Below are positions 22,890 through 35,233 of a stretch of DNA of 64,000 nt, piece by piece. Location: positions 2,256,458-2,320,457 of the forward strand of contig NC_031476.1 of the NCBI RefSeq assembly GCF_000006565.2, given 5' to 3'. The position numbers and the translations under genes are program-made. The notes beneath the pieces are model-generated. The model had not been told where the DNA came from and did no database searches. It saw only the letters and a program-made list of their open reading frames with translations. Position 1 is the first letter of the stretch. Each line of letters opens with the position of its first letter. This DNA is from Toxoplasma gondii ME49 (Eukaryota; Apicomplexa; Conoidasida; Eucoccidiorida; Sarcocystidae).

Positions 22890-24091
22890 GTCAAGTCTGC
22901 TGGGTCGGTGTAACAATCTGCTGCCTCTCGAAGTTCAATTAAGCTTTTCATGAAATTCGGTGACCCTCAACATTTGGCAGGTTGTTGTCAGGCGACGTGC
23001 ATTTGCGTTGCCCGTTTCCAGTAATCATCAGCTGTTTGATCTGAGTACAATATTTGACCTTACTTGTCGCAGACGAAGGTATGAGCTGTCCTTCCATCTT
23101 GAAAACACTTGAATACACGTGTAACAGAAAGGGTGCATGCCGTCGCGGCAAACATGTGAAGCAGACGCGTGAGGCCCGCAGCTTTAGCGGCACTGAGAAA
23201 CCAGGTAGAGCCAGTGAATTCAGATTCCCGCGAAGCAATCAGTTCGTAGCAAAAATTGATGGCTGAATCTCAATTCAACTGAGACGCATGTACATCAAAC
23301 CCACCGACTGCAGCGAGTATCGTTTGTGGTGCCGCCGTGGCGTTCAGCCTGGGGTTTATCTATTACAGCCTTCAACAAGAAGTAGGGCGGATTGAATATG
23401 CACCAAAAATGCTCCGCCACCATTTCGAGTCTTACGTCGGCACGCGTTTCAGGCAGAAACTTATAGTTTTTGCAAGTTGAGGGGTTCGCTTTGCGTCGAT
23501 AGATTCGCCCGCTCCAGAAAGCACGTCGAGCTCTCAAGTACACCAGTGTTAAGATTCTAGCACGTAAACGCGTTCTTGTACGTATGATTTGGAATAGTTC
23601 GAGTTGCCTTGACGCTATCCTTCTCCAGATCCATAAAACTTCCTGAAGCGAATCCCGGCAGAACTCCCACTGGTCCCACATATGCCAGCTACACGGCACC
23701 GCGTGCCAATTTCTTAGACGTACATCCAGCTAACCGGGTGCCGCCTGTCGAGCATGGAACATCCGCGTCAAGCTTGGCTGCAACTAGGTAGTACGTTTCA
23801 GATCCGTAACGCCTTCAAAAAGACAAGCCAAGACCGAAAGACGGGAAGGTTGCCATCCCGCAGCAAAAATAGTCCGAATAATTCCCGAATTACTTTAAAC
23901 CGGTATTTCTTGGCCAATTCAGTGTTCTGAATCAAATACAAAGAAATGACCGTAGGACCACGAGGACGGCAGGACACGCCTAATATGCATCCTTGCCTGG
24001 CGGGAAAAGGTAGTTTCGGCGAGAGAAAAAACGCGACGGCCCTAGAGTGTCTGCGAAACATACCACCTGATAAACGACAACGAACGATTTT
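22890..24091. other. Convergent intergenic region (3' ends of TIM9 and V-ATPase a)
   Basis: The genes on both sides end here, so UTRs are expected. A minus-strand open frame at 23699-23295 contains a helix-like stretch (LWIWRRIASRQLELFQ) but has no supporting splice sites or ATG context. Nothing else is seen. Confidence 0.35.
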
Positions 24092-27000
24092 CTACGCATC
24101 ATCCTCGCCTTGGAGAAGCTTTATGAAGTACAGAGGCGCGAACTTGTATCCGTCGCCCTTGAAGAACTTGTTTTGGAATTCCACCCACTGGAGCCTCAAG
24201 GCATGAAGAGACACTTCCAGAAAATCCATACACAGGATGACAGCGAACGTGATGCAGGCATAGGCCGCGAAAATAACAAACAGTGCAAGGGCGACAAACG
24301 TCGTGTTGTCCGTGAGTTCGATTGCTCGCACCACTGTTTGCGTGTAGAAGACTAGAGCAAGCTGCTGGTGGGCGAGGGACAGTGCCCACAATCGAAGATA
24401 GGACGCCGTGTTGGAGATCGTGCCAAGAATGAACTCGATCGTCTCGATCATCTGGTGAATGAAAATGTCGCCCGGGCCCTCGTGTTCTTCACCAATTTCT
24501 TCCTTGATGACAGACAGTACATTCCCTTCTCTCTCTTCCGTCGTACCCTGCTTTCTCAGGCCCGCCTCGATTGCCGAATTCTCGTTCCCGTCTCCCACGG
24601 CTGCTGCCGCGCCCGCACCATTCGCACCCCCGCTGGGAGCGTGTTCCAGTTCAATAGTCGAACTGTTTGTTTTTCCTGAGCTTAGCCGCTCTTTATGTGC
24701 CCCGGGTGGGTGGTTTTTCTTCAGCCGCGAACAAAGGATCAGCGGCTTTGGAATCAACATGAGCGGAATGGAAATCACCATGAAGACAAGCAGGATGCGC
24801 TCCACCGTTTGCTGGTTCGAGAACATCTCGTCTTCGCTCTTGACCTCGGCCAGCATGCACATGTTGATGATCGTGTTGATAAGATTGGGCTTGTTCTGGT
24901 CCGCTGGTGTCGCCCATTTATACAGAATCAGAAAGTCCATGTAGCCAACCAAGGAGCAAATGAACATGACTTGAGGAATGAATTCGAACACGAAGTCCAG
25001 GGGCTCCCGGAAAAAAATAGCATTCGACCCCTTGAGCAAGACTCCGGCAAACATCTGGGCGAAACCGACAATAACCGAAAATTTCATCTTGAAGGAGTTT
25101 GTAAACAACAACTCGTTGGTCGCTCCTTTCCATGCGGGGTCGAAGCCGAACGGGTATGGAAACTCACCATCCTGCAGCATCAGCAACACGAGATCCCAAA
25201 AAACCCAGTCACTCGCCAAAAATATGTCTGCACATTGAAGTCGAAACATTGCAACATTGTGGTCCAGAGCTTCAAGAGACGCCTATACCCTAAGCATGTG
25301 CTGGCCACTGAAAAGTCGCGGTAACCAACTGCGCTATGGACACAAACGTCCTACAAAACCCCCTCCTTATCAACGCAGCCGAAAACCTCGCAGATACGAG
25401 ACAGGGTTTTCCCGGTTGCTAGAGGTGCCAACGGTTCTTTCTACGTGCAATCCTTAAACGTTCCGCCTACCTTTTTCCGCATTGTGATGCTGCTACTTCC
25501 GGCTTCAGCGCCTTTGAGTGTCCACCGCGATCCAAAGATGTCTAAACCCAGCGCAAACCAGTCGTTGTACATAAAGCCGCCGAAGAAGGCGAAAAAACCC
25601 ATAAGAAACACCATATACCGGTACTTGACTGCACCATGGAGCGCCGCAGTCCGGTCTTGCTTCAGTGCATTTGCCCGGAACAGCAGCCACAAACCCATCA
25701 GCATAACGCAGAGCCCGTGGCCTATGTCTCCGTACATCACGCCAAACAAGAAGGGAAAAGTAATGGTGGTTAGGACTGCAGGATTTGCTTCTTGATACCG
25801 CGGAACGCCATAGGTGTCAACCTATACAAAAGACAAGCAATGCACACTCTCTCGATTGAGTCAGAATCCAGTGACACCAGGTCACTTTCGCAACGAAGCT
25901 AGACACGAAAGCAGCATGGTTGAAATGCCAGCAAGGCTACGGTCCACACTTCTGCTCACTATTCCCCAAGATGCCACCTTACCACTGCGGAAGTCAGTAT
26001 ACAGTGGTGCGAAACCAGCGTGGACAGCGAGATGGCCCTGAACACGACCCATCTACCGGCACCAATTTCAGCGGCATCCTACGCCAGGAATGATATTACG
26101 AAAGTGAGTACCATAAGTTGTGTACAGCTTGTCTTGCAACACTGGTTTTTCAAATGTACGCTGGATATTCCCCCCTGTGGTTACAGACAAAAACTACAAC
26201 GTGCTTACCATGACCTGCGACGGCTCCGTGAACTCGGTCGTTTTGAAGTACGTGGGCGGCATAGCTGTGGGCTGTCCTTTTTCAATTAACAGAAATGCAG
26301 ACGCCTGGAGGCACCAGAGAATCGACACACGCAAGTAAATTACCGAGGATGTACATTATGCACGTGAACTCTTAACGACACACATGCATATAAGCGTATC
26401 AGCTGTGTGATTCGAGGATAGCTCTATGCAGACACCGATAAATGTGCCGTTCCCTAAACCAAATATACACCGAAGGCTGGCAGAAATGCTGTTCTGACAC
26501 GTATGCGTGGCGTCCCACTGGTCTCAATTTCTTAGTCTCGCACTCACATCTTCGTGCCAGTGGCTACGTTCCGTGATGGGTGTGCGATTCGCTTCACATT
26601 CACTCACGAATTCAAACCACTTCTGCGCCATCATAATCTCGTTTGTGATAGTCCCGTTCACCGACGAGAGGCAACTCACCTGCTCTTCCCCGTTGGGATC
26701 AGTGCTGACGTCCTTCAGTATGGACCGAATTTCCTCCTCCTTGTCCCGAGGGATCCAGCAGTCACACCGGAGTGTCATGTCTTTTCCTGAGAGAAACCAA
26801 CCAGCATACCATTTTCACAGAAGGCATGGCGACCACAAAAAAATTCATCAAAGTAAAGACCTCCGCAAGAACTATAGTTGCCTGCCTGGTGTCGACAAAA
26901 CCATATCCTCCGATTTTCTATCGCAGCTCTTGTAAGAGCCATAAGCACTGTCATTCTACGTGCATGCAAGGGAGAAACAGCAACAGCAAGCATTTAATTA

Positions 27001-28755
27001 AGGAGTAATTCCTAAGCACTGACGGCCGTGATGTCGAACTACCCAGTCGTTGTCAAGTTGGGAACCCATCTCACCTTGAAACTGGTTAAGAGTGGCGTAC
27101 ACTGCTTTCTCCTTTTGGCAGAACATTTTCCATTCTTCCAATAAGGAAGAGCCGCCAGGTCTCGTGACTTCTAGAAGCAAACTGATTTCACTGAGAAAAT
27201 ATTTCTCATAGGCAGCGAGGGCGCGCTCCTTGTCGTCCAGCAAACTCTGCAACCCTGTGCGAGCGCCACGAAATACCACACACAAAAACAAATGTCTACA
27301 AGCGTAGCATACCTTCGCGGCATTATCCTGTCTCCTCGGCTTTCACACATACAATTGTCAAAGCTGTCAGAACATTTTGGACAAGATCAAAGAGTACAGC
27401 CACATCCTGCGAATTACGAATCCTGTCACTGAACAGCGTCACATGAAAAGCTTCAGCGCTAGGATCCTTCGTATGTTAAGAAATCTAGGCAAATACACGT
27501 ATGAGAAAGTCAACATCACACTAGCCAAGAATACAAACCCACGAATGAGTTTACACTTGGTACATGCGAATAATAGTCCGCTCCTCTATTGTTTGGAATT
27601 ACTGCTGCACCTCCATATATGAGTACCCGCCGACGAAACGGTCTGTCAAACCGCACCTCTCACACCAACAAAACGCGAGTGACTACAAAACGTCACCACT
27701 GGCTACGCAGTGTGCTGTACGCGCGGTAAGAATGCCATCTTTGGAAGGCTGTCAACAGACGTTCTCTAGGGAACTGTTGTGATGAACTCCATGACTATCC
27801 ATACGCTAAATTCCCTCTCTTCGTTTACGTCTCTCATACCAGCAAGGCGCGTGGCGGCCTCCTCAGCGCTATGTGGCCACTCGTACGGCTTGGCATCGAA
27901 CGCCGCACAGACCTTCACGATTTTTTCACGAAGCAGGGAGTGTGCGGCTCCTTGGTAGTAGATAACGAAAACACCCTTTTCAACCTCGTTTCCCGTGTTA
28001 CTATCTACAAGCTTCTCGGCGGTTGACTGAAAGAAACAGAACGCATTTCCCCTGGTTGTCCGAAACAACATGCGCTGGAATCTGCCGATGGCGGATGTGG
28101 CAATCATGCCAGCGACTGTCGATACACTGGAACCAGAGCTACCCCCTTCAGTCTTGGTCAACCCCGCCTCTGGGTCATCTGCATTCGGCGTCATGTCTTT
28201 ATTGTCATCCTGCCTCAACAAAGCCTTAGCAACTTCTTCTTCGGAGTTGCCCGCTGCTGTGCCGTCAGCAGGGCTGTTCTGCGCGCCTGCGCTAAAGCCG
28301 TCTTTCATAGCCGACCCTTGCAACTGCTGCACTGCCGTTGTCATCACGCATTTCTCCTCGAGAGCCGCGTTCTTCTGCTGAATGAGGTCCGCGTTGTTAC
28401 TTTTGAAGCGCACGAACTGTGCATGTAGGCGGTTCAGTGCCTCTTCCACCTTGTCCAGCTGATAGCTCTTATCGTTGTCCAGGAAGTTCTGCGCGCCTTC
28501 CGGGCCAACGATAATCTTTGCGCCTGCGTCTTGCAAGCGATTCACTTCCTCTTCTAGAAAGCGGATGATACGCTCCATCTCGTCTATGCGCTGGATATAC
28601 GTGTTGAACTGGCGAGTCAGAGAGTGAGCGTTCATGTCTAGGAAGTGGACAGAGCCTTGTCTCCCCAACGCTTCGAGGCAGCCATGTGCCAGCGGAAGTG
28701 CGGAGGGCAGAACAAGGGTGCCCCTGAGCATTGGCTCGCTGCGTAGAGTGGTCAT
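24092..28755 (-). CDS. V-type H+-ATPase subunit a (V0 sector), six exons
   Basis: Exons 28755-27840, 27254-27075, 26786-26680, 26271-26209, 25821-25471 and 25171-24092 join in phase with consensus sites to give 898 residues. The cytosolic N-terminal half starts MTTLRSEPMLRGTLVLPSAL and contains the family block DEMERIIRFLEEEVNRL. PPTYFKTTEFTEPSQ leads into the membrane half, beginning VDTYGVPRYQEANP. The transmembrane segments follow (ITFPFLFGVMYGDIGHG and onward). YLRLWALSLAHQQL carries the essential proton-channel arginine. Subunit a couples ATP hydrolysis by V1 to proton flow through the c-ring in acidic compartments and, in Toxoplasma, the plasma membrane. Low-complexity inserts lie near residue 170-210 and in the loop encoded around 24700-24500. 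Length is slightly above the usual 820-860. Exon 3 could start at 26780 instead; both are in frame. Confidence 0.95.
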
Positions 28756-30587
28756 CTTGTCAAACCCTAAAATTGCAGTATATATGTCCTTGCTCCACGG
28801 TGGCCTGTCTCAGTGTCCCAACAGACTTTCAGCTGATACAGACAGCTGAAGCCGCCGCCACACAAGCCAGAGAGAACGGCGGCTGAAAACAATCGAGGAT
28901 ACCCCTGTATCTCCTCAAAAGACATATGATCGATAGCGATCGGCCTGCCTAAAGAGACCGGCGCGAATTGCCCTCGACCAGAGAGCCGGGCTGCATGGTA
29001 ACAGAAGCGCCCCAGTCTATGAGGCAAGAGACCAAGCAGCCAAGAATAACCGAAGCGGAAGAGACAACAGTACGAACAATGTGGAAAGGATCCTGGTGAA
29101 GACTTCACACCATCCCTCGGGAACAGAGAACTACACTGACAGGTTCCCGTTCTCCACGAGAGAGGCCTCGCGGCACACGAACTGCAGCGGTGAGGCACGG
29201 CCAGTGACAGTTGTGTCCATGACGCAAAAAAGAGCTATCCGAAAAGAAAAGAAGACTTGGCAATTGCACTGTGAAAGTCGAAGTGGACGACGATAGTCAC
29301 GGGAGAGAAGGTGATGCAAACGATATGGGAAAAACACAGGAAAAGTGGCAATACTCACCTCCAAAACGCAGGGTGGTGAGAAGAAAAGAAAACAGTCATT
29401 CAAAAAGGACGCATAAATCGTTACGCGGAAGGGAAGAAGTCGAGTACTCTTTCCCTACTCCACGTGAAAAAAGCTGGCACGGCAGCCACCAGCTCCCGCG
29501 GTCTCCTATGCTGTTCGCTGTTTTGCAATAGCGACGGCAGCCACGCGGCGGTCGCTGCCTTCCGGGCTTTGTACGGAATTATCAACGATCCTTTCCTTGC
29601 GGGAGGACATAAACAAAGCAAGCAAAACGTAAGTTTCAGCACGCCTGAGCGTGAAGCGCGTCAATCAACGGCAACTTCCGCTGAGGGCGATTCGCGTGAA
29701 TTTTATTTTGCTCTTGTGGGAAAATGGTTAGCCGCTGTCAGACGTGCGGCGAGCCTCCCCTGGAGATCTACTGCAGGCATGTGGTGGTTTCCTTTGGCTT
29801 GGCCGAACCATCAGCATCGCTTGCGCCGGGTGCGCTCGTGGGCGTTGTCTATCGCTTTTTCCCCTCAGCGACAAAAGTGTTTACTCTGTAAAAAGGGCCT
29901 TCTCCGGGAGGTGTAAGTGACGGATTCTGTTCTGCAGGGTGTTCTGCCACCCGTCAGTATTCCATCTCGCTTTTTTCTCCATCTCACGTGTGGTGTGACG
30001 TGGCACAGGTGCGCGGTCTGGGACGCATGCATCAGCCAGTGTATGTGCCAACGGGGGGGGAAGAGGGGGATGAGTTTTTGGGAATTTTACACAGCACGAA
30101 ACTGTCAATATTACGCTACCGTGTGTATCATTCTTTTGGCTTACCTTGTGAATCTGAAGGCCGGTATCAGGAATGCCGAATCTTTCAGTACGGACAAGAG
30201 GCTTTGCATACCCACCCTTGCTCAAGCCAAGTGCCGATTGTGCCTGGAAATCGACTCTAATGTCCGGTAACCCGGGGGTATTCAACTCAGAGGCTGATCG
30301 CGATGCAGAGGATGCCGCCAGATACAGGTGTGTCGTACGACAGTCGTTATGACTGAAGTGTGACACGACAGCAACTGTGGAATGTGGGATTAGGGCACGA
30401 CAACCAGGTGAGACCTTTCCCGGAGCACTGGAAATGTACACGTCTAACAGGCGCCATCTCCTGCTTTGGACACTATCGCATGTGCGTGTCGAGTTGGACG
30501 AAACTGAGTTAAGGTGTGTTGACTCTCCGCTAGGATCAGCGCCTTCTATCTGCCATGCCCAACCCTGTAAATTAGTTTGCTGATACC
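28756..30587. other. Upstream region of V-ATPase a, possible 5' UTR intron
   Basis: Directly before the start codon, gcaattttag is acceptor-like. About 600 bp further upstream (minus strand) ttttggag|gtgagt is a strong donor near 29358. A 5' UTR intron spanning about 29358-28767 is therefore plausible. The DNA at 29080-29440 is purine-rich on the plus strand. Open frames at 29464-29916 (plus) and 30441-29881 (minus) lack ATG starts or protein-like composition and are not called. Confidence 0.35.
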
Positions 30588-31152
30588 ACTGCGGAAACAG
30601 ACGTCATAGGTGCCCTTTCCTCCCTGTTAGGTAGGACGGTGTCTTTTTGCTCCGGTAGGCTAACCACTGCTTACAATCAACAAATCTGAAAAGTGTGTAT
30701 TAAACCTTAAGAGGACGTCTTTCTTTTACCATAGTATCGTGTAGTGATATGTTCGTGCTGCAGAGAAGAAACCAGCGCTGCGGCTCACACGTCGTCATGG
30801 TGTCAGCGCTGGTTTCTTCTCTGCAGCACGAACATATCACTACACGATACTATGGTAAAAGAAAGATGTCCTCTTAAGGTTTAATACACACTTTTCAGAT
30901 TTGTTGATTGTAAGCAGTGGTTAGCCTACCGGAGCAAAAAGACACCGTCTTACCTATTTACACTTTTAGTCATCAAGCAATCCAGTGGTGTGGTGGTGTA
31001 CAGCAATCATAAAGAACTTGGTTGTCTGCATCTCATAACTGGAGTCACTTCCAGTATCCTAGGTACTACAAAGTCTCAAGCAAAAACATACCGTCCCACC
31101 TAACAAGGAGGAAAGAGTATCTATGGTATCTATGACATCTGTTTCGGCTGTG
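30588..31152. repeat. Outer, diverged inverted repeat enclosing the foldback element
   Basis: The reverse complement of 30588-30640 aligns with 31090-31152: both read accgtcYYACCTAACARGGAGGAAAG, then ctatgacRtctgtttc. There is one gap of about 9-10 bp and several mismatches. The inner arms end on the left directly next to this segment, but on the right a 146-bp block (about 30944-31089) intervenes. That block is bounded by accgtcttacctat on one side and accgtcccacctaa on the other. It looks like an insertion or partial duplication into one arm of an originally longer palindrome. Confidence 0.75.
30630..30954. mobile_element. Near-perfect foldback (MITE-like) element, 153-bp arms, 23-bp loop
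   Basis: Positions 30628-30780 and 30804-30956 are reverse complements over 153 bp with only two mismatches (G/A at the outer end, and within gaggacRtctttc). The loop is 30781-30803. Removing one TA from each end gives a 325-bp element starting GGTAGGACGGTGTC and ending with its complement, flanked by TA on both sides. This is the arrangement left by Tc1/mariner-type insertion, but because the TA is part of the palindrome the duplication cannot be proven. There is no coding capacity. A non-autonomous element or a recent palindromic duplication fits. The near identity of the arms means it is recent or maintained by gene conversion. Confidence 0.8.
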
Positions 31153-32503
31153 CTCCCTAAACAGCTAAGAGCGCACAATATGAGTTGTTGGGGGTCAGTG
31201 GCCAATTTTAGATGCTGAAAGCTGACGGCGAGCATGTGGTATGTCTCTACAATATCTTTCCAGTGTTGACTTCAGCCTAGCAGTTGACCCAGCACAAATG
31301 ATCCCTTCGTCTGGGACGCCACCTACACAGAGCTCGCCGTTCGGTTGAGATCAGACCAAAAAACGGAAATCATCCATTAAACTGACTGATCACGCGCCAC
31401 ATACACGCAACCGTTGGATGGTTTTGTACATGTTTCCGTCGACGGTCCTTATGCACAGAGTGGGAGAGGGCGAGCCGTGTGCTTCGATGACTCGCCAATA
31501 ATGATAAGAAAGAATGGCAAAAATTTCGCTTTGACGCGGGCGTTAGCCTGCAAGTGACTAAGACGCAGTTTCTTTGTTCTGATGCCAGATGCTGTAGCAA
31601 GGAGGAAATATCGCCACGTGTACGCCACGCGGATACAGACATTTGATACATATTGTTATGCCTCTAGACTACGCTGCCTCTGGTTTTCTCACACCTTGTG
31701 CCTACCTGTACTACCTAGTGTGCGTCGTTCTGTTGGCTAAACTACCATCATGATTCAGAAAAACTCTGTTCGATTTCCGTTCATGCGACAAGCTCCTTCG
31801 TGTAGACCTCAACTGCCTACCCTCACTGCTATCCTTATCTCCACCACGGATGTTAATTCCCTACATGATTCACTAATAGGGTATTATATTTTTCTACGAA
31901 CTGCAAACGTGCGAGAAATCAAACGCTCATCGACCCAAGTCAGATGATCTACAAACATCTGGGTGAATACGCGACGGCGGGATTCAAGCTCACTGTCACC
32001 CATACCCCGTTTTGCGTTCACAAATTTAGGGTAACTCAACAGATGTTGACTTTCTTCATAAGCATCCGAAAGGTGCTTTCCAGTTCAGTCGGGGTTGGCA
32101 TCGCGAGGGTACAGACATAAACTAAGATTCAAATGATGCACTGCCGGAGACAACAAGCTGTGTGTCTGCTGGCTTATCACCGCCGACGAGTTTTACTCAA
32201 CGGCCATTTAAAGTAGAAACTCGTCAGGTGAGTTAAGACGGAATCAAAGCTTCATAGAAGAACGTACCTGCAACGATGACGCTGTGACAATCCCTGAAAC
32301 TGCATCGTAGCAAACAGGGTAACATGCGCTGCCTGCGGATACGGAAGCATCTTATCTCAACCGCTGGCGCCTTTACGGTACATCGTCAAAAACGCAGTTC
32401 CCCGAGATACCACAAGGAGCGGGAACCCATCGGCTCCGGCCGAAATTCAGCTTCGTATGCAAAGGCCATGATTCTCATTCCTCTGCGTCGTCATGATGTC
32501 GTT
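31153..32503. other. Intergenic, 3' side of HSP20
   Basis: Short frames only, on both strands. No splice-consistent exon, repeat or RNA gene was recognised. The right end is presumably HSP20 3' UTR. Confidence 0.4.
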
Positions 32504-33311
32504 TTACTTTTTTGAGGCCTTCTCGCCCTGGGCTGCCCCCGGCAGCAAAACCTCCACCTTCTTCTTTTCGTGGGTTTGAATGCAGGAGATTTTAACCTCC
32601 AACAATCCTGCGAAACAGTGACGCACAAAAACGAGCCTGTCCCTATGTGGCTTACTTGAACACCCAGGGTAAGTGTACTAACCTCTCACGTCAAACAAAT
32701 CCGGCCGTTTGACACCTACCATTTGTCATAACTGCGCGGACGGAATCTTCGACGGCGTTCGGTGGCAACTGGAAGGAGCGGAAGAAGAATCCAGTGGGGC
32801 GCTCATGGATGGACAGCACCAAATTTGCCCCGTATTTCTCTCTCAGCTCATTCTTCGAGCGAGGCCCAGAGATGAACAGTTGGCCTTCGCCGACCTCGAC
32901 ACTCACGTCGTCCTTGGTGAACCCGGGTAAATCCATTACCAAATCGATGCTGCTCTCCTTCTTATCGAAGAAAATGTCAACTCCTGGCCTCCAGGTGATC
33001 TTACTTCGGATTTCCGCCGGTGCTTGAATCTCGGCGATTTTGTTGGCAGCCAGCAGCAGGTTGCCGGATCGCGGAACGGATGGAATGAGCTGTACACCGC
33101 ATGTTCGAGTAAGAGACTGAGATATGACGCTGAGCAAGACTCCGTCGCAATACTCGTGCGTCCGAAATTTGAAAGAGAACATCGTCTGTCACTGGCTTGT
33201 TCGCATTCCACCTTTGCAACAACTCACCTGATCTGGAAGCATCTCGTCCATGTCGCCGGTATTGTCGAGCACTACCTCGTGCTCAGCGACCGTACCGCCA
33301 CAGCAACTCAT
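32504..33311 (-). CDS. HSP20: Small heat shock protein HSP20, three exons
   Basis: Exons 33311-33228, 33116-32720 and 32607-32504 join in phase (0, then 1) with GTGAGT and GTAGGT donors, giving 194 residues. The protein begins MSCCGGTVAEHEVVLD. The alpha-crystallin domain follows (WRPGVDIFFDKKESSIDLVM; DLPGFTKDDVSVEVGEGQLF; FFRSFQLPPNAVEDSVRAVM) and closes across the last intron with TNGLLEVKI, the usual N-G-V/L-L-x-V/I motif. The tail is Lys-rich (PGAAQGEKASKK). Small HSPs hold unfolded clients. In Toxoplasma, HSP20 is reported on the inner membrane complex, anchored through palmitoylated N-terminal cysteines; the Cys3-Cys4 pair here fits. The final exon is small (104 bp) and easily missed by single-exon prediction. 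Confidence 0.93.
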
Positions 33312-34870
33312 CCTGGTAGCACAACAGCACATTTTCGGCTACATTTTTTATTGCAACATCGCAAATCAAAAGTCGCCCAAATCTTTTCCTGACGTCTAAT
33401 GACTCGTAACAAGGCTTGCTGTTTCGACTCGATATCCTGTTGGGTCTCACCGCCCGGTCGTGTTCCTCTTGCACAGGGTTGCAGCGACTGCCACGCGACT
33501 CGCTATCCTACATTTCCCACAAGCTCAGAAGATCTGAAGAACAACTTACTTGACAAATTTGTAACGCAAAACGCAGAGGAGAAGAGGGAATCAAGGATGC
33601 TCGTTCTCTGGATGAAGAAGAAATAACGACAGGCGAATCGCTCGTTCAGAGACGAGCGGTGAGCGCACGCCACTCAAGGATGCACATGCGTCGAGGACGA
33701 CACAATCGGGCTGAACTGCGGATTAGCTGCGCAACAGCAAATCGCACTAGCAGCACATGCGGAGATTCCCTAGGAGACGAGCACGCTACGAGAAACGTGA
33801 CGCAGCGCCGCCATGTACACCGCTAGGTAGCTTTTCGTAGATGCCCGCACGTGCCCAACTTTTTTCCACAGTCTTTTCTGTTGGACTCTTGTCAGGCAAC
33901 CATATCGGGAAGGGCCGATGCTTTCTGCTGCTACTGCTGTGAACGATATGGTTAGCGAACGAGCTGGCAAGCACGCGACGTTTCCACTAGGCAAAACAAC
34001 GCTGCAGAGAGGTGTTCGGTAGAAGACACCTCAGATGCCTCCAGTTCTTGTATGATGAAAATGCTAACGCGAGGCTCTCATGCCACCAGATGGCGCCAAC
34101 ACTCTCACTCAAAAGGCATAAAGCGTTGTTTCAGGGGACGACACCAACCCCAGGTGAGATGCACCATTGCAAGCTGGGAGAGCTGTGTTTGCGACTACTA
34201 CAAAAATTTTAGAGGAGATGTCGGTCAACACATGAACGGAAGAACATTCGATTGCCTCTGAAGGCGAATGTCTTGTTTCGTCAATTATAGTCGCGACAAC
34301 TCCCGCCGGGGAGCGTTTATCAACTTGGTATTTGGACCGGTAGTCGAGACGAAGATGCACAGAACTACTGCAGTAGTGTTGGTAAATTACCCAAGAAGAT
34401 TGTTTTCCTGCTTCCCGGTTTGGCAGAATCTAGCCACTTCTACAGGACGACGGAATTCAGAGCCATAGCAAGCATTCCGTAGGGCGTTCGCTCAGTGTGC
34501 CTGTTTCAATGACAGATCGGTGGGGAGAAACGGCGTTCAGATAAGAATCACAATAGCAGAAGGCGTTAGTGCACAGTAAAACACTGAAGGTTCGGGGTCA
34601 GAATTGGGGGATAGACGGCTTGGTGTACACAAGCAGACACTGCTTCGATGTTGAGCCGTCCTCCTCACCCTTCACACGCACTGGTTTCAGTTGGCTTTTC
34701 CTCCACGCACCTGTATGTACACAGAGACACCTGTACAACCGAATCTTAGTGTGCTTGAAGAGATCGCGGACAACTGAGTCTCGCTATCTTTTCCATTCCT
34801 GAAGGGAAACTGCAGGAAATTTACAACTGCGTCTGATAGCTGAGTCCCTTGTAACTTTGGGTTGTCCAGG
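33312..34870. other. HSP20 upstream region, no confident gene
   Basis: The region holds the HSP20 promoter side. Small open frames at 33770-33994 (minus), 34012-34261 (plus) and 34109-34360 (minus) overlap in different frames without ATG plus splice support. No motif was recognised. Confidence 0.35.
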
Positions 34871-35233
34871 ATGATGGCGACAGTGAAGGAAGATATATCT
34901 CTTTTCATTTTGATCGTCTTCAGCGTGAATCTCCAGGTACGAGCCAGTGAAGGACCCGCCGAAGCGTGGGAGGATCTTCGACCGGTCGGCGCGTGCATAC
35001 GAGTTGACAGACTTTACTCCAAATTCAATACCGATCTGTGTGCGGTGCGTTTGTTTTTGCTTCCTCGTGGGCGCATATTCGACAGAGGGCAGCTATTCCC
35101 AGACCATTGGTCTACTACCGTGCACGTCCGTTGCTCTTACTACATTCCAGTTCCGAAGGGTATGGACAGTGGAAAAGCTGGTGCACTTCAACCCGTGTTT
35201 GATGAGAACCCTTTTTTAGGGGCTAATTGCTGA
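34871..35233 (+). CDS. Candidate small secreted protein, 120 residues
   Basis: Tandem ATGs (34871 and 34874) open a frame of 120 codons. The N-terminus has a short charged start and a hydrophobic core (ISLFILIVFSVNLQVRA), consistent with a signal peptide cleaved near residue 25. The mature part contains four Cys plus aromatic and charged residues (LYSKFNTDLCAVRLFLLPRG). A donor-like CAG|gtacga right after the hydrophobic core offers an alternative in which this is only a signal-peptide exon. No family is recognised. Confidence 0.35.
   Translation: MMATVKEDISLFILIVFSVNLQVRASEGPAEAWEDLRPVGACIRVDRLYSKFNTDLCAVRLFLLPRGRIFDRGQLFPDHWSTTVHVRCSYYIPVPKGMDSGKAGALQPVFDENPFLGANC

Noticed and set aside
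29464..29916. Plus-strand 150-codon frame upstream of V-ATPase a
   Set aside because: It starts at GTG, the first ATG is near the C-terminal third, and the composition is not protein-like.
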